Below are positions 37,390 through 44,809 of a stretch of DNA of 64,000 bases, one piece after another. Position numbers and translations under genes: made by a program. The stretch comes from Winslowiella arboricola (lineage in GTDB: Bacteria; Pseudomonadota; Gammaproteobacteria; Enterobacterales; Enterobacteriaceae). The notes beneath the pieces are model-generated. The model worked only from the letters and a program-made list of their open reading frames with translations. It had not been told where the DNA came from and made no database searches. Every line of letters starts with the position of its first letter. Position 1 is the first letter of the stretch. Where the stretch lies: assembly GCF_025527015.1 (NCBI RefSeq), contig NZ_JAODIM010000043.1, forward strand, positions 372,001 to 436,000. Reading direction: 5' to 3'.

Positions 37390-38423
37390 GTGAAGTGAAT
37401 CAGCAACGCCAGAAGCGACGCGTCTTTACCCTGTTTGCCCTGTTAATACTGGCTGCCGCGCTGCTGCTGGTTGGCTGGTGGTGGTTTTTCCTGCGCGCGG
37501 TGGAAAGCACGGACGATGCGTTTATTGATGGTCATCTGTCGCAGATTTCCGCGCAAATCGCCGGACGCGTGGAACGTATTGCGGTAGAGGATAATCAGAT
37601 GGTGAAGCGCGGCGATCTGCTGATTGAACTGGATCCGCGCGATCGGCAGATTGCGCTCGATAAAGCGCTGGCGGCGCGCAGCATTACGCAGGCGAAAATC
37701 GGCCAGAGCGTGGCGGAACTGACAGCGCTGGAGGCGAGTCTCGGGCAGGTTGAGGCCAATGTACAGCTGGCGGAAGCGGAGTATCAGCGCGATGAGAAAC
37801 AGTATCTGCGCTATCGCCAGTCTGGTAGTGCGGTCAGCCATAGCGAACTGGATGCCAAAGCCGCCAGCGCCAAAACCAGCGCCGCCACGCTGCTGGCGCA
37901 ACGTAAAAATATCAGTTACAGCAAGGCGCAATTACTGAAAGCGCGCGCCGCGCTGGTTGAAAATCAGGCGACCCTGCAACAGGATGACGCGGAAATCGCC
38001 AGTGCACGTCTGTTGCTCAGTTATACGCGTATCACCGCCCCTGGCGATGGCTATGTCACGAAGCGCACGGCGGAAGCGGGTAATACCGTCAGCGCCGGTA
38101 GCGTGCTGATGGTCGTTATCGATAGCCATGTGTGGGTCACCGCCAATTTTAAAGAGAATCAGCTGGCAGCGATGCGTCCGGGCCAGCGTGTCGAAGTGCG
38201 CGTCGACGCCTGGCCCCGTCAGCGCTTTAAGGCGCGGGTCGACAGTATTCAGCGCGCCACCGGTTCGGTATTCAGCCTGCTGCCGGCAGAGAACGCCACC
38301 GGAAACTATGTGAAAATCGTGCAGCGCGTACCGGTCAAAATCGTTTTTACCGATGCGGATATCGCGCACTATGCGCTGTCGCCAGGGATGTCGGTTGTGC
38401 CTTATGTCAACGTTAAACCCTGA
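37386..38423 (+). CDS. HlyD/EmrA-family periplasmic adaptor
   Basis: 345 residues. One N-terminal membrane anchor (LFALLILAAALLLVGWWWFF, residues 14-33) is followed by the biotinyl-lipoyl half motif VESTDDAFIDGHLSQIS, a long alpha-helical hairpin rich in Ala, Gln and Glu (roughly 75-195), and the closing TRITAPGDGYVTKR plus beta-barrel region. This is the pattern of EmrA-type membrane fusion proteins that link an inner-membrane pump to TolC. The start overlaps the previous stop as ATGA, and the next gene overlaps its end by 20 bases, so it belongs to the same transcript. Probably the adaptor of a metallophore exporter with the MFS pump that follows. Confidence 0.87.
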   Translation: MSEVNQQRQKRRVFTLFALLILAAALLLVGWWWFFLRAVESTDDAFIDGHLSQISAQIAGRVERIAVEDNQMVKRGDLLIELDPRDRQIALDKALAARSITQAKIGQSVAELTALEASLGQVEANVQLAEAEYQRDEKQYLRYRQSGSAVSHSELDAKAASAKTSAATLLAQRKNISYSKAQLLKARAALVENQATLQQDDAEIASARLLLSYTRITAPGDGYVTKRTAEAGNTVSAGSVLMVVIDSHVWVTANFKENQLAAMRPGQRVEVRVDAWPRQRFKARVDSIQRATGSVFSLLPAENATGNYVKIVQRVPVKIVFTDADIAHYALSPGMSVVPYVNVKP

Positions 38424-39906
38424 GTTACCGCGTTCGGCCGCCGGACGCTACAATCCCTGGCTGGTGGCGGTGGTGGCGTCGATCGCCACCTTTATGGAGG
38501 TGCTGGATACCACGGTGGCCAGCGTTTCGCTCTATCATATCGCCTCCAGCATGGGCGTAAGCTATAACGAAGCGCTGTGGGTAATCACCAGCTATATCGT
38601 CGCCAATGCGTTGATCCTGCCGGTCAGCGGCTGGCTGGCCAATACCCTTGGCCGCAAGCGCTACTATATGATCAGTGTCGCGCTGTTTACCCTCGCGTCG
38701 TTGCTTTGCAGCATCGCGCCGACGCTGGAGTGGCTGATCCTGGCGCGCGTGCTTCAGGGAATTGGCGGCGGGGGACTGGCGCCGGTTGAGCAGTCCATCC
38801 TTGTTGACTCTTTTAGCGAGAAACAGCGTCCGCAGGCGTTTGCCCTGTATGGCGTGGCGGTACTGCTGGCGCCCGCCATCGGCCCGCTGGTCGGCGGCGG
38901 GCTGACTGATGCGCTGTCGTGGCACTGGGTGTTTCTGATTAATGTGCCGGTCGGTTTGCTGTCACTGCTGCTCTGTTACTACCTGATTGATGAACCGCCG
39001 CTGATGGTCGCTGAACGTAAACAGCGGCTGGCCGACGGTATCCGTATCGATTATATCGGCCTGTTGCTGATTGTACTGGGTTTCAGCGCGCTGCAACTCT
39101 GCCTCGATCGTTTTGATCTTTATGATGGTTTTGCCTCGCAGTTTATTGTGATCTGCGCGGTGATTGCCGGCGTGTGCCTGACTTTTCTGCCGCTGTGGGA
39201 AGGATTTCATCCGCGGCCAATGCTGGATGTGCGGCTGTTTCTGCAACCCAACTTTGCCATCGGCTCGCTGCTGATGTTTTTGGTGGGTTTTCTGGTGGTC
39301 AGCACCACCCAGCTGTTACCGCAAATGACGCAGGAACTGATGGGCTATGACGCCTGGACGGCGGGATTAACCCTCGGCGCTGGCGGTCTGTGTATTATGC
39401 TGGCGATGATGGTGACCGGCGCAATCGCCAGCAAGCTAACGTCACAGCGTTTTCTGGTCGTGGCGGGGCTGGGGTTTACCGCGTTCGCCATGTGGCATTT
39501 CAGCAAATTGTCGTTGCAGGTGGATTTCGCCACCCTGATGTGGGCGCGGGTATTGCAGATGATCGGCCTGCCAATGATTTTAATCCCGGTTGCGGCGCTC
39601 TCGTATCGTGGCCTGGCGGCAAATAAAAGCAATGAGGCTTCGGCGATGTCGACCTTATTGCGCAATCTTGGCGGCAGTATAGGTATCGCCTGGGTGGTTA
39701 ATTTACTGCATCAGCGCACGCATCTGCATTATGAGCGGCTTGGCGAACATATTACCGCCGCCAATACACCTGCGGCGATGTTAAAGTCGCTGGCGCAGGC
39801 GTTATATCAGCAGGCGCGGATGCTAAGTTATCTCGATATTTACACCATTATGGCGCTGGTAGCGCTGTCGGTAATGCTGTTGCCGTTGTTTTTCAGGGAA
39901 AAGTGA
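38404..39906 (+). CDS. MFS multidrug-type transporter, DHA2/EmrB family
   Basis: 500 residues with about 14 predicted membrane segments. Family marks include FMEVLDTTVASVSLYHIA (motif D1 of 14-span pumps), WLANTLGRKRYYM (motif A), LARVLQGIGGGGLAPVEQ (motif B) and GVAVLLAPAIGPLVGGGLTD (motif C). These identify an EmrB-like proton antiporter. I take ATG 38404 as the start because an earlier in-frame ATG would reach deep into the adaptor gene. Last gene of the metallophore operon; export of the newly made metallophore is the natural inference. No outer-membrane channel gene is present, so a chromosomal TolC would be needed. Confidence 0.87.
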   Translation: MSTLNPELPRSAAGRYNPWLVAVVASIATFMEVLDTTVASVSLYHIASSMGVSYNEALWVITSYIVANALILPVSGWLANTLGRKRYYMISVALFTLASLLCSIAPTLEWLILARVLQGIGGGGLAPVEQSILVDSFSEKQRPQAFALYGVAVLLAPAIGPLVGGGLTDALSWHWVFLINVPVGLLSLLLCYYLIDEPPLMVAERKQRLADGIRIDYIGLLLIVLGFSALQLCLDRFDLYDGFASQFIVICAVIAGVCLTFLPLWEGFHPRPMLDVRLFLQPNFAIGSLLMFLVGFLVVSTTQLLPQMTQELMGYDAWTAGLTLGAGGLCIMLAMMVTGAIASKLTSQRFLVVAGLGFTAFAMWHFSKLSLQVDFATLMWARVLQMIGLPMILIPVAALSYRGLAANKSNEASAMSTLLRNLGGSIGIAWVVNLLHQRTHLHYERLGEHITAANTPAAMLKSLAQALYQQARMLSYLDIYTIMALVALSVMLLPLFFREK

Positions 39907-39938
39907 AATGGCTCTGAAATCCTGCAACGGCCGGGATA

Positions 39939-40244
39939 ATGGCCGCTAAAATGTTTGATAAAGCGTATAGCCTGACGTAGATGATTTGTGATAACAGTCA
40001 GACGGTTTATGGTGCGCTGCTATGGGCTGTCACTATGCGCAATATCGGGCGTGTTGATATCTACAACTCATCCACTCAGAAATATGTTGAAGAGTTGGGA
40101 GAGAAGGCCACGGGCATTAATGGTTTTATTCCCTGGGATACAGGCACGCTGTTACCTGGCAGCCTGAAAAAGTGGCAACCGTTTCCTTTTGAGCCGATTC
40201 GCGGCCATTGTTATCCTGTCGTGCATATTATCTCGCGACGTTAA
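39939..40244 (+). pseudogene. Possible decayed gene fragment
   Basis: An ATG at 39939 opens 13 codons (MAAKMFDKAYSLT) that end in TAG, and the same frame continues from ATG 39981 for 87 codons to a TAA. The two pieces look like one reading frame broken by an in-frame stop. The downstream peptide (VDIYNSSTQKYVEELGE, then TLLPGSLKKWQPFPFEP) matches no family I recognise. There is no good ribosome site for either start. It could equally be a short intact gene from 39981 or non-coding sequence. Confidence 0.3.
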
Positions 40245-40367
40245 ACGTTAATGCGGTTGCCATCGCGTCCGCTTTAGCATTTTTTAGCAGGAAATAATCG
40301 ACAACAATCAGGTAACATCGCTGCATCAATTTTTTCCTGATTTTAGCGATACAACCTGCTGAGTGAT

Positions 40368-41414
40368 ATGACTGACAGCCCGATTTCCTGCTCCACCCCA
40401 ATCTTTGATGGTCATAATGATCTGCTGTTACGTCTGTGGCTGGATGATGCACAAGACGCAACCGCGCGATTTCTTGATGGCGCGCTTGAGGGACATCTGG
40501 ATCTGACGCGCATCCGGCGCGGTGGTTTTGCCGGTGGCCTGTTTGCCGTATTTATTCCGCCCGCTTCCTATATGCCGCAGCTGAAACCACAGGCAGCGCC
40601 ACAGCCGCACGATCCGCTGGCGATTAGCCGCGCCCAAATTTTATTGTTGCAGCAGCTTGAAACCCGTTCTGGCGGCAGGGCAAAAATCTGCCGCACCGTG
40701 GCTGAGATTGAAAGTTGTATGCAGCAGGGTGTGCTGGCGCTGGTATTGCATATTGAAGGTGCAGAGGCCATCGACGCCTCGCTCAGTCAGCTTGATGAGT
40801 TTTATCATGCCGGATTACGCAGTATCGGGCCGTTGTGGAATCTGCCAAACCAGTTTGGTTATGGCGTTACCGGTGATTTTCCTGGTTCACCGGATAGCGG
40901 CGAAGGTTTAACCGCGGCCGGGCTGGCGTTAATCCGCGCCTGTAATCAGCGCCAGATCCTGATTGATGTTTCGCATATGAATGAGAAAGCGTTCTGGCAA
41001 ACCGCGCAGCACAGTGATGCGCCGCTGGTTGCCAGTCACTCAAATGTTCATGCGCTCTGTCCGCAGCCACGTAATCTGACTGATAAACAACTGGCGGCAA
41101 TTGCCGAGCGTAACGGTTTTGTCGGGGTTAATTTTGGCAATGCCTTTTTACGTGCCGATGGTAAACGGGACGCGGACACGCCGCTGTCACAGATCGTCAG
41201 ACATCTCGATTATCTGCTGGAAAAACTGGGCGAAGAGGGGGTGGGCTTTGGTTCCGACTTCGACGGCATCGGCGTACCCGCGGCGCTGGGTGATGTTACC
41301 GGGCTGCCATTATTGATTGAGGCGATGCAGCGCGCGGGCTACGATCGTGCATTGATCGAGAAAATCGCCTGGCGTAACTGGTTAACAATATTAAAGAAAA
41401 CCTGGGGCAGCTGA
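40368..41414 (+). CDS. Membrane dipeptidase-like zinc peptidase (M19)
   Basis: 348 residues of the renal dipeptidase family, amidohydrolase fold. Metal-binding marks are DGHND (His16, Asp18), LHIEGAE (Glu near 129), DVSHMN and the SHSN motif near 223, and a late GSDFDGI motif. No signal peptide is seen, so the enzyme is probably cytosolic. It lies 160 bases upstream of pqqA on the same strand. M19 peptidases are commonly found beside pqq genes, and a role in trimming the PqqA-derived peptide or recycling dipeptides is an inference, not shown by the sequence. Confidence 0.85.
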   Translation: MTDSPISCSTPIFDGHNDLLLRLWLDDAQDATARFLDGALEGHLDLTRIRRGGFAGGLFAVFIPPASYMPQLKPQAAPQPHDPLAISRAQILLLQQLETRSGGRAKICRTVAEIESCMQQGVLALVLHIEGAEAIDASLSQLDEFYHAGLRSIGPLWNLPNQFGYGVTGDFPGSPDSGEGLTAAGLALIRACNQRQILIDVSHMNEKAFWQTAQHSDAPLVASHSNVHALCPQPRNLTDKQLAAIAERNGFVGVNFGNAFLRADGKRDADTPLSQIVRHLDYLLEKLGEEGVGFGSDFDGIGVPAALGDVTGLPLLIEAMQRAGYDRALIEKIAWRNWLTILKKTWGS

Positions 41415-41499
41415 CGGGTGTCCGCTAATTCCCTGCTGCATACAGGGTTGATATCCCCCGGCGTCGGGAGCAACATCTGCGCCGCCGGATTGCCAAAAT

Positions 41500-41574
41500 T
41501 TGACAATAAGCATCCTGTCTGCCGCAATCATAGTACTGCGGTATTGTTTTAAACCACCATAAGAGGAGTTAACT
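41500..41574 (+). promoter_or_regulatory. Leader and likely promoter of pqqA
   Basis: A perfect TTGACA lies at 41500-41505, but no well-spaced -10 hexamer stands out, so the exact promoter is uncertain. A strong AAGAGGAG ribosome site at 41561-41568 precedes the pqqA start and fits the high expression usual for this precursor peptide. Confidence 0.4.
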
Positions 41575-41652
41575 ATGACCACCTGGACTAAACCTAAATT
41601 TGTTGATTTACGCCTGGGCTTAGAAGTTACGCTGTACATTTCTAACCGTTGA
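41575..41652 (+). CDS. pqqA: Pyrroloquinoline quinone precursor peptide PqqA
   Basis: A 25-residue peptide that is the ribosomal precursor of the redox cofactor PQQ. The core reads DLRLGLEVTLYISNR, with the conserved Glu17 and Tyr21 in E-x3-Y spacing; these two side chains are cross-linked by PqqE and become the PQQ skeleton. The N-terminal MTTWTKPKFV is the leader bound by PqqD. It is a residue or two longer than many homologues. A strong ribosome site precedes it and a terminator-like hairpin follows, separating it from pqqB. Confidence 0.97.
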   Translation: MTTWTKPKFVDLRLGLEVTLYISNR

Positions 41653-41658
41653 TGCCGA

Positions 41659-41686
41659 TGCCCGCAGCCTGCTGTGGGCATTTTTT
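41659..41686 (+). terminator. Terminator-like hairpin between pqqA and pqqB (probable attenuator)
   Basis: TGCCCGCAG-CCTG-CTGTGGGCA forms a nine-pair stem (one G-T pair) with a four-base loop, immediately followed by six T residues. It lies seven bases after the pqqA stop and 24 before the pqqB start. Partial read-through would give much more pqqA than pqqB-F transcript, matching the need for excess substrate peptide. Confidence 0.75.
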
Positions 41687-41709
41687 CTTCTCCTTTTGCT
41701 GGTTTACAC

Positions 41710-42621
41710 ATGCAGATTAATGTTCTTGGTTCCGCAGCGGGCGGTGGTTTCCCTCAGTGGAACTGTAACTGCAATAACTGCCAGGGCGTACGTAACGGTA
41801 CGATAAAGACCACGGCGCGCACCCAATCCTCGATTGCGATTAGCGATGACGGTATTGACTGGGTGCTGTGCAATGCCTCACCGGATATTGCGCAGCAGAT
41901 TGCAGCCACACCTGCATTGACCAGGCACGGCGTATTACGCGGTACGGCGATCGGTTCGATTATTCTTACTGACAGCCAGATTGACCACAGCGCAGGCTTG
42001 CTCAATTTACGTGAAGGTTGCCCGCACCAGGTGTGGTGCACACCTGAAGTCCATCAGGACCTGTCGACCGGTTTCCCGGTGTTTCCGATGCTGTCCCACT
42101 GGAATGGTGGCCTGATCCATCATGCGATTCAGCCTGACGCGCCGTTTTCCGTCGCCGTCTGTCCGGCGCTGAAATTTACCGCCATTCCACTGTTAAGCAA
42201 TGCGCCGCCCTATTCACAATATCGCGGCAAACCGCTGCCCGGCCATAACGTCGCGCTGTTTATCGAGGACAGCCGCAGCGGAAAATCGCTGCTGTATGCG
42301 CCAGGACTCGGTGAGCCAGATGAAGCCTTAATGGCATGGTTAAACCGCGCCGACTGCCTGCTGATCGACGGCACCCTGTGGCGCGATAATGAGCTGGCGA
42401 ATACCGGCGTCGGACGTAATACCGGTAAGGATATGGGCCATCTGGCGCTGGCGGAAAAACAGGGGCTGATGGCGCTGCTCGCCTCGTTGCCGGCAAAACG
42501 TAAGATCCTTATCCATATTAATAATACCAACCCGATTCTGGATGAATCTTCTGCCGAACGGCAGGCGCTGACTGAGCAGGGCATTGAGGTCAGTTGGGAT
42601 GGTATGCGTATTGAAATTTAG
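41710..42621 (+). CDS. pqqB: PQQ biosynthesis protein PqqB
   Basis: 303 residues, metallo-beta-lactamase fold. The start [24 protein letters not shown] is the classic PqqB N-terminus with its Cys cluster, and [11 protein letters not shown] stands where beta-lactamases have the HxHxDH motif. [26 protein letters not shown] and [15 protein letters not shown] are strongly conserved in the family. It is an iron-dependent hydroxylase acting on the Glu-Tyr-derived intermediate before PqqC in proposed schemes. ATG 41710 is preferred over an upstream in-frame ATG that lies in the hairpin. No strong ribosome site is visible. Confidence 0.96.
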   Translation: MQINVLGSAAGGGFPQWNCNCNNCQGVRNGTIKTTARTQSSIAISDDGIDWVLCNASPDIAQQIAATPALTRHGVLRGTAIGSIILTDSQIDHSAGLLNLREGCPHQVWCTPEVHQDLSTGFPVFPMLSHWNGGLIHHAIQPDAPFSVAVCPALKFTAIPLLSNAPPYSQYRGKPLPGHNVALFIEDSRSGKSLLYAPGLGEPDEALMAWLNRADCLLIDGTLWRDNELANTGVGRNTGKDMGHLALAEKQGLMALLASLPAKRKILIHINNTNPILDESSAERQALTEQGIEVSWDGMRIEI

Positions 42622-42631
42622 GGGAATCCCG

Positions 42632-43396
42632 ATGAGTGGCACGACTTGCGCCGTATTGATGACCGCATCTGAGTTTGAACAGGCGCTGCGGGCAAAAGGC
42701 GCGTTTTATCATATCCATCATCCGTACCATATTGCGATGCATAATGGTCAGGCGACGCGCGAGCAGATTCAGGGCTGGGTGGCGAACCGCTTCTATTATC
42801 AGACCAGCATTCCGCTGAAAGACGCGGCGATTATGGCTAACTGCCCGGATGCCGATACCCGCCGTAAATGGGTGCAGCGTATTCTCGACCATGATGGTTA
42901 TGACGGCAGCGAAGGGGGCATTGAAGCCTGGTTACGTCTTGGCGAAGCGGTGGGGCTGGATCGCGCAGCGCTGCTCTCAGAACAGCATGTGCTGCCTGGC
43001 GTGCGTTTCGCCGTTGATGCTTATGTCAGTTTTGCGCGCCGCGCCGTCTGGCAGGAAGCCGCCTGTAGCTCACTTACCGAACTGTTCGCGCCACAAATTC
43101 ACCAGTCACGCCTCGATAGCTGGCCACAGCACTATCCGTGGATCGAAGCAGCGGGCTATGACTATTTCCGTGGCCGTCTGAGCCAGGCGCGACGCGATGT
43201 CGAGCATGGTCTGGAACTGGCGCTGGCCTGGTGCGATACGGTGGAAAAACAGCAGCGGATGCTGGAAATCCTGCAGTTTAAACTGGATATCCTGTGGACC
43301 ATGCTGGATGCGATGACCATGGCCTATGAACTTAAACGCCCGCCGTACCATAGCGTGACGCAGGACGCGGTGTGGCATCAGGGACACTTACTGTGA
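42632..43396 (+). CDS. pqqC: PQQ synthase PqqC
   Basis: 254 residues of the heme-oxygenase-like fold. PqqC carries out the final ring closure and oxidation to PQQ using oxygen. The family stretches [39 protein letters not shown] and [15 protein letters not shown] are all present. The ATG at 42632 follows AGGGGA. Its stop overlaps the GTG start of pqqD (GTGA), so the two are coupled. Confidence 0.96.
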   Translation: MSGTTCAVLMTASEFEQALRAKGAFYHIHHPYHIAMHNGQATREQIQGWVANRFYYQTSIPLKDAAIMANCPDADTRRKWVQRILDHDGYDGSEGGIEAWLRLGEAVGLDRAALLSEQHVLPGVRFAVDAYVSFARRAVWQEAACSSLTELFAPQIHQSRLDSWPQHYPWIEAAGYDYFRGRLSQARRDVEHGLELALAWCDTVEKQQRMLEILQFKLDILWTMLDAMTMAYELKRPPYHSVTQDAVWHQGHLL

Positions 43397-43680
43397 TTGA
43401 AATTAACCCGCAACAGGTGCCGATGTTTCGCCGTGGTTTTCGTCTGCAATGGGAGCCGACGCAGAACTGCCATGTGATCCTTTATCCGGAAGGAATGGCG
43501 CAACTTAACGAAAGCGCCGCGATGATCCTGCAACAGGTCGATGGCAAAATTTCGCTTGCCGCCATTGCCGCTGAACTGAATCAGCGTTTTCCCGAAGCCG
43601 GTGGCGTTGATGACGATGTGAACGAATTCTTCGCCCAGGCTTATGAACAGAAGTGGATAATTTTCCGTGAACCTGCTTAA
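43393..43680 (+). CDS. pqqD: PqqA-binding chaperone PqqD
   Basis: 95 residues with a RiPP recognition element fold. PqqD binds the PqqA leader and presents it to PqqE. The N-terminal [15 protein letters not shown] and [13 protein letters not shown], then AAELNQRF and QAYEQKWI, match the family. I start it at GTG 43393, which overlaps the pqqC stop codon; an ATG 21 bases earlier would overlap pqqC further. Its end overlaps pqqE by 14 bases. Confidence 0.94.
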   Translation: MIEINPQQVPMFRRGFRLQWEPTQNCHVILYPEGMAQLNESAAMILQQVDGKISLAAIAAELNQRFPEAGGVDDDVNEFFAQAYEQKWIIFREPA

Positions 43681-44809
43681 ACCTGCGGTTAAGCCGCCGC
43701 TCTGGCTACTGGCGGAACTGACTTACCGCTGCCCGTTACAGTGTCCGTACTGCTCAAATCCGCTGGATTTTGCGAAGCAGGAGCAGGAGCTGACGACGGC
43801 ACAGTGGATTAAGGTGTTTGAACAGGCGCGGCAGATGGGGGCGGTTCAGCTGGGCTTCTCCGGCGGTGAGCCGCTGGTACGCAAAGATTTGCCTGAGCTG
43901 ATCCGCGCGGCGCGCGATCTCGGCTTTTACACCAATCTGATTACCTCTGGCATCGGACTGACCGAGAAGAAGATTGATGCCTTTGCTGAAGCCGGACTGG
44001 ATCATATCCAGATCAGCTTCCAGGCCAGTGATGAAACGCTGAATGCGGCGCTGGCGGGTTCCGCCAAAGCTTTCCAGCAGAAGCTGGCGATGGCGAAAGC
44101 GGTAAAAGCCCACGGCTACCCGATGGTGCTGAACTTTGTGCTGCACCGCCATAATATCGATCAGATTGACCGCATTATTGAACTCAGCATTGAGCTGGAA
44201 GCCGATGATGTCGAGCTGGCGACCTGCCAGTTTTATGGCTGGGCGCAGCTCAACCGTGAGGGATTGTTGCCGACGCGCGAACAGATTGCCCGTGCCGAAG
44301 AGGTGGTGCATCACTACCGCGAGAAGATGGCCGATAAGGGTAACCTGGCGAATCTGCTGTTTGTCACCCCGGATTACTATGAAGAGCGGCCGAAAGGCTG
44401 CATGGGTGGCTGGGGCGCGATTTTTCTAAGCGTAACGCCGGAAGGGATGGCGCTGCCTTGCCACAGCGCCCGTCAGTTACCGGTGCAGTTCCCGTCTGTG
44501 CTGGAGCATGACCTGCAACATATCTGGTATGACTCTTTTGGCTTTAATAAGTATCGCGGCTTTGACTGGATGCCGGAGCCTTGCCGTTCCTGTTCAGAAA
44601 AAGAGAAAGATTATGGCGGTTGCCGCTGTCAGGCCTTTATGCTGACCGGTAACGCTGATAATGCCGATCCGGTCTGCAGCAAATCTCCGCACCACGGGAA
44701 GATTCTGGCGGCGCGTGAGCAGGCGAACTGCACCAATATGCAGATTAGCCAGTTGCAGTTCCGCAATCGCGCAAACTCACAGCTGATCTTTAAAGGACAG
44801 CCTTCCTGA
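43667..44809 (+). CDS. pqqE: Radical SAM enzyme PqqE
   Basis: 380 residues. PqqE joins the Glu and Tyr side chains of PqqA by a carbon-carbon bond. The radical SAM cluster motif is RCPLQCPYC (Cys22, Cys26, Cys29), followed by [12 protein letters not shown]. The C-terminal SPASM region has [24 protein letters not shown] and GGCRCQAF cysteines for auxiliary clusters. The start is a GTG at 43667 within the end of pqqD, indicating coupling. Confidence 0.97.
   Translation: MNLLKPAVKPPLWLLAELTYRCPLQCPYCSNPLDFAKQEQELTTAQWIKVFEQARQMGAVQLGFSGGEPLVRKDLPELIRAARDLGFYTNLITSGIGLTEKKIDAFAEAGLDHIQISFQASDETLNAALAGSAKAFQQKLAMAKAVKAHGYPMVLNFVLHRHNIDQIDRIIELSIELEADDVELATCQFYGWAQLNREGLLPTREQIARAEEVVHHYREKMADKGNLANLLFVTPDYYEERPKGCMGGWGAIFLSVTPEGMALPCHSARQLPVQFPSVLEHDLQHIWYDSFGFNKYRGFDWMPEPCRSCSEKEKDYGGCRCQAFMLTGNADNADPVCSKSPHHGKILAAREQANCTNMQISQLQFRNRANSQLIFKGQPS

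Noticed and set aside
39928-39945. Hairpin CGGCC-N8-GGCCG after the MFS gene as operon terminator
   Set aside because: Five-pair stem without a following T run; too weak to call.
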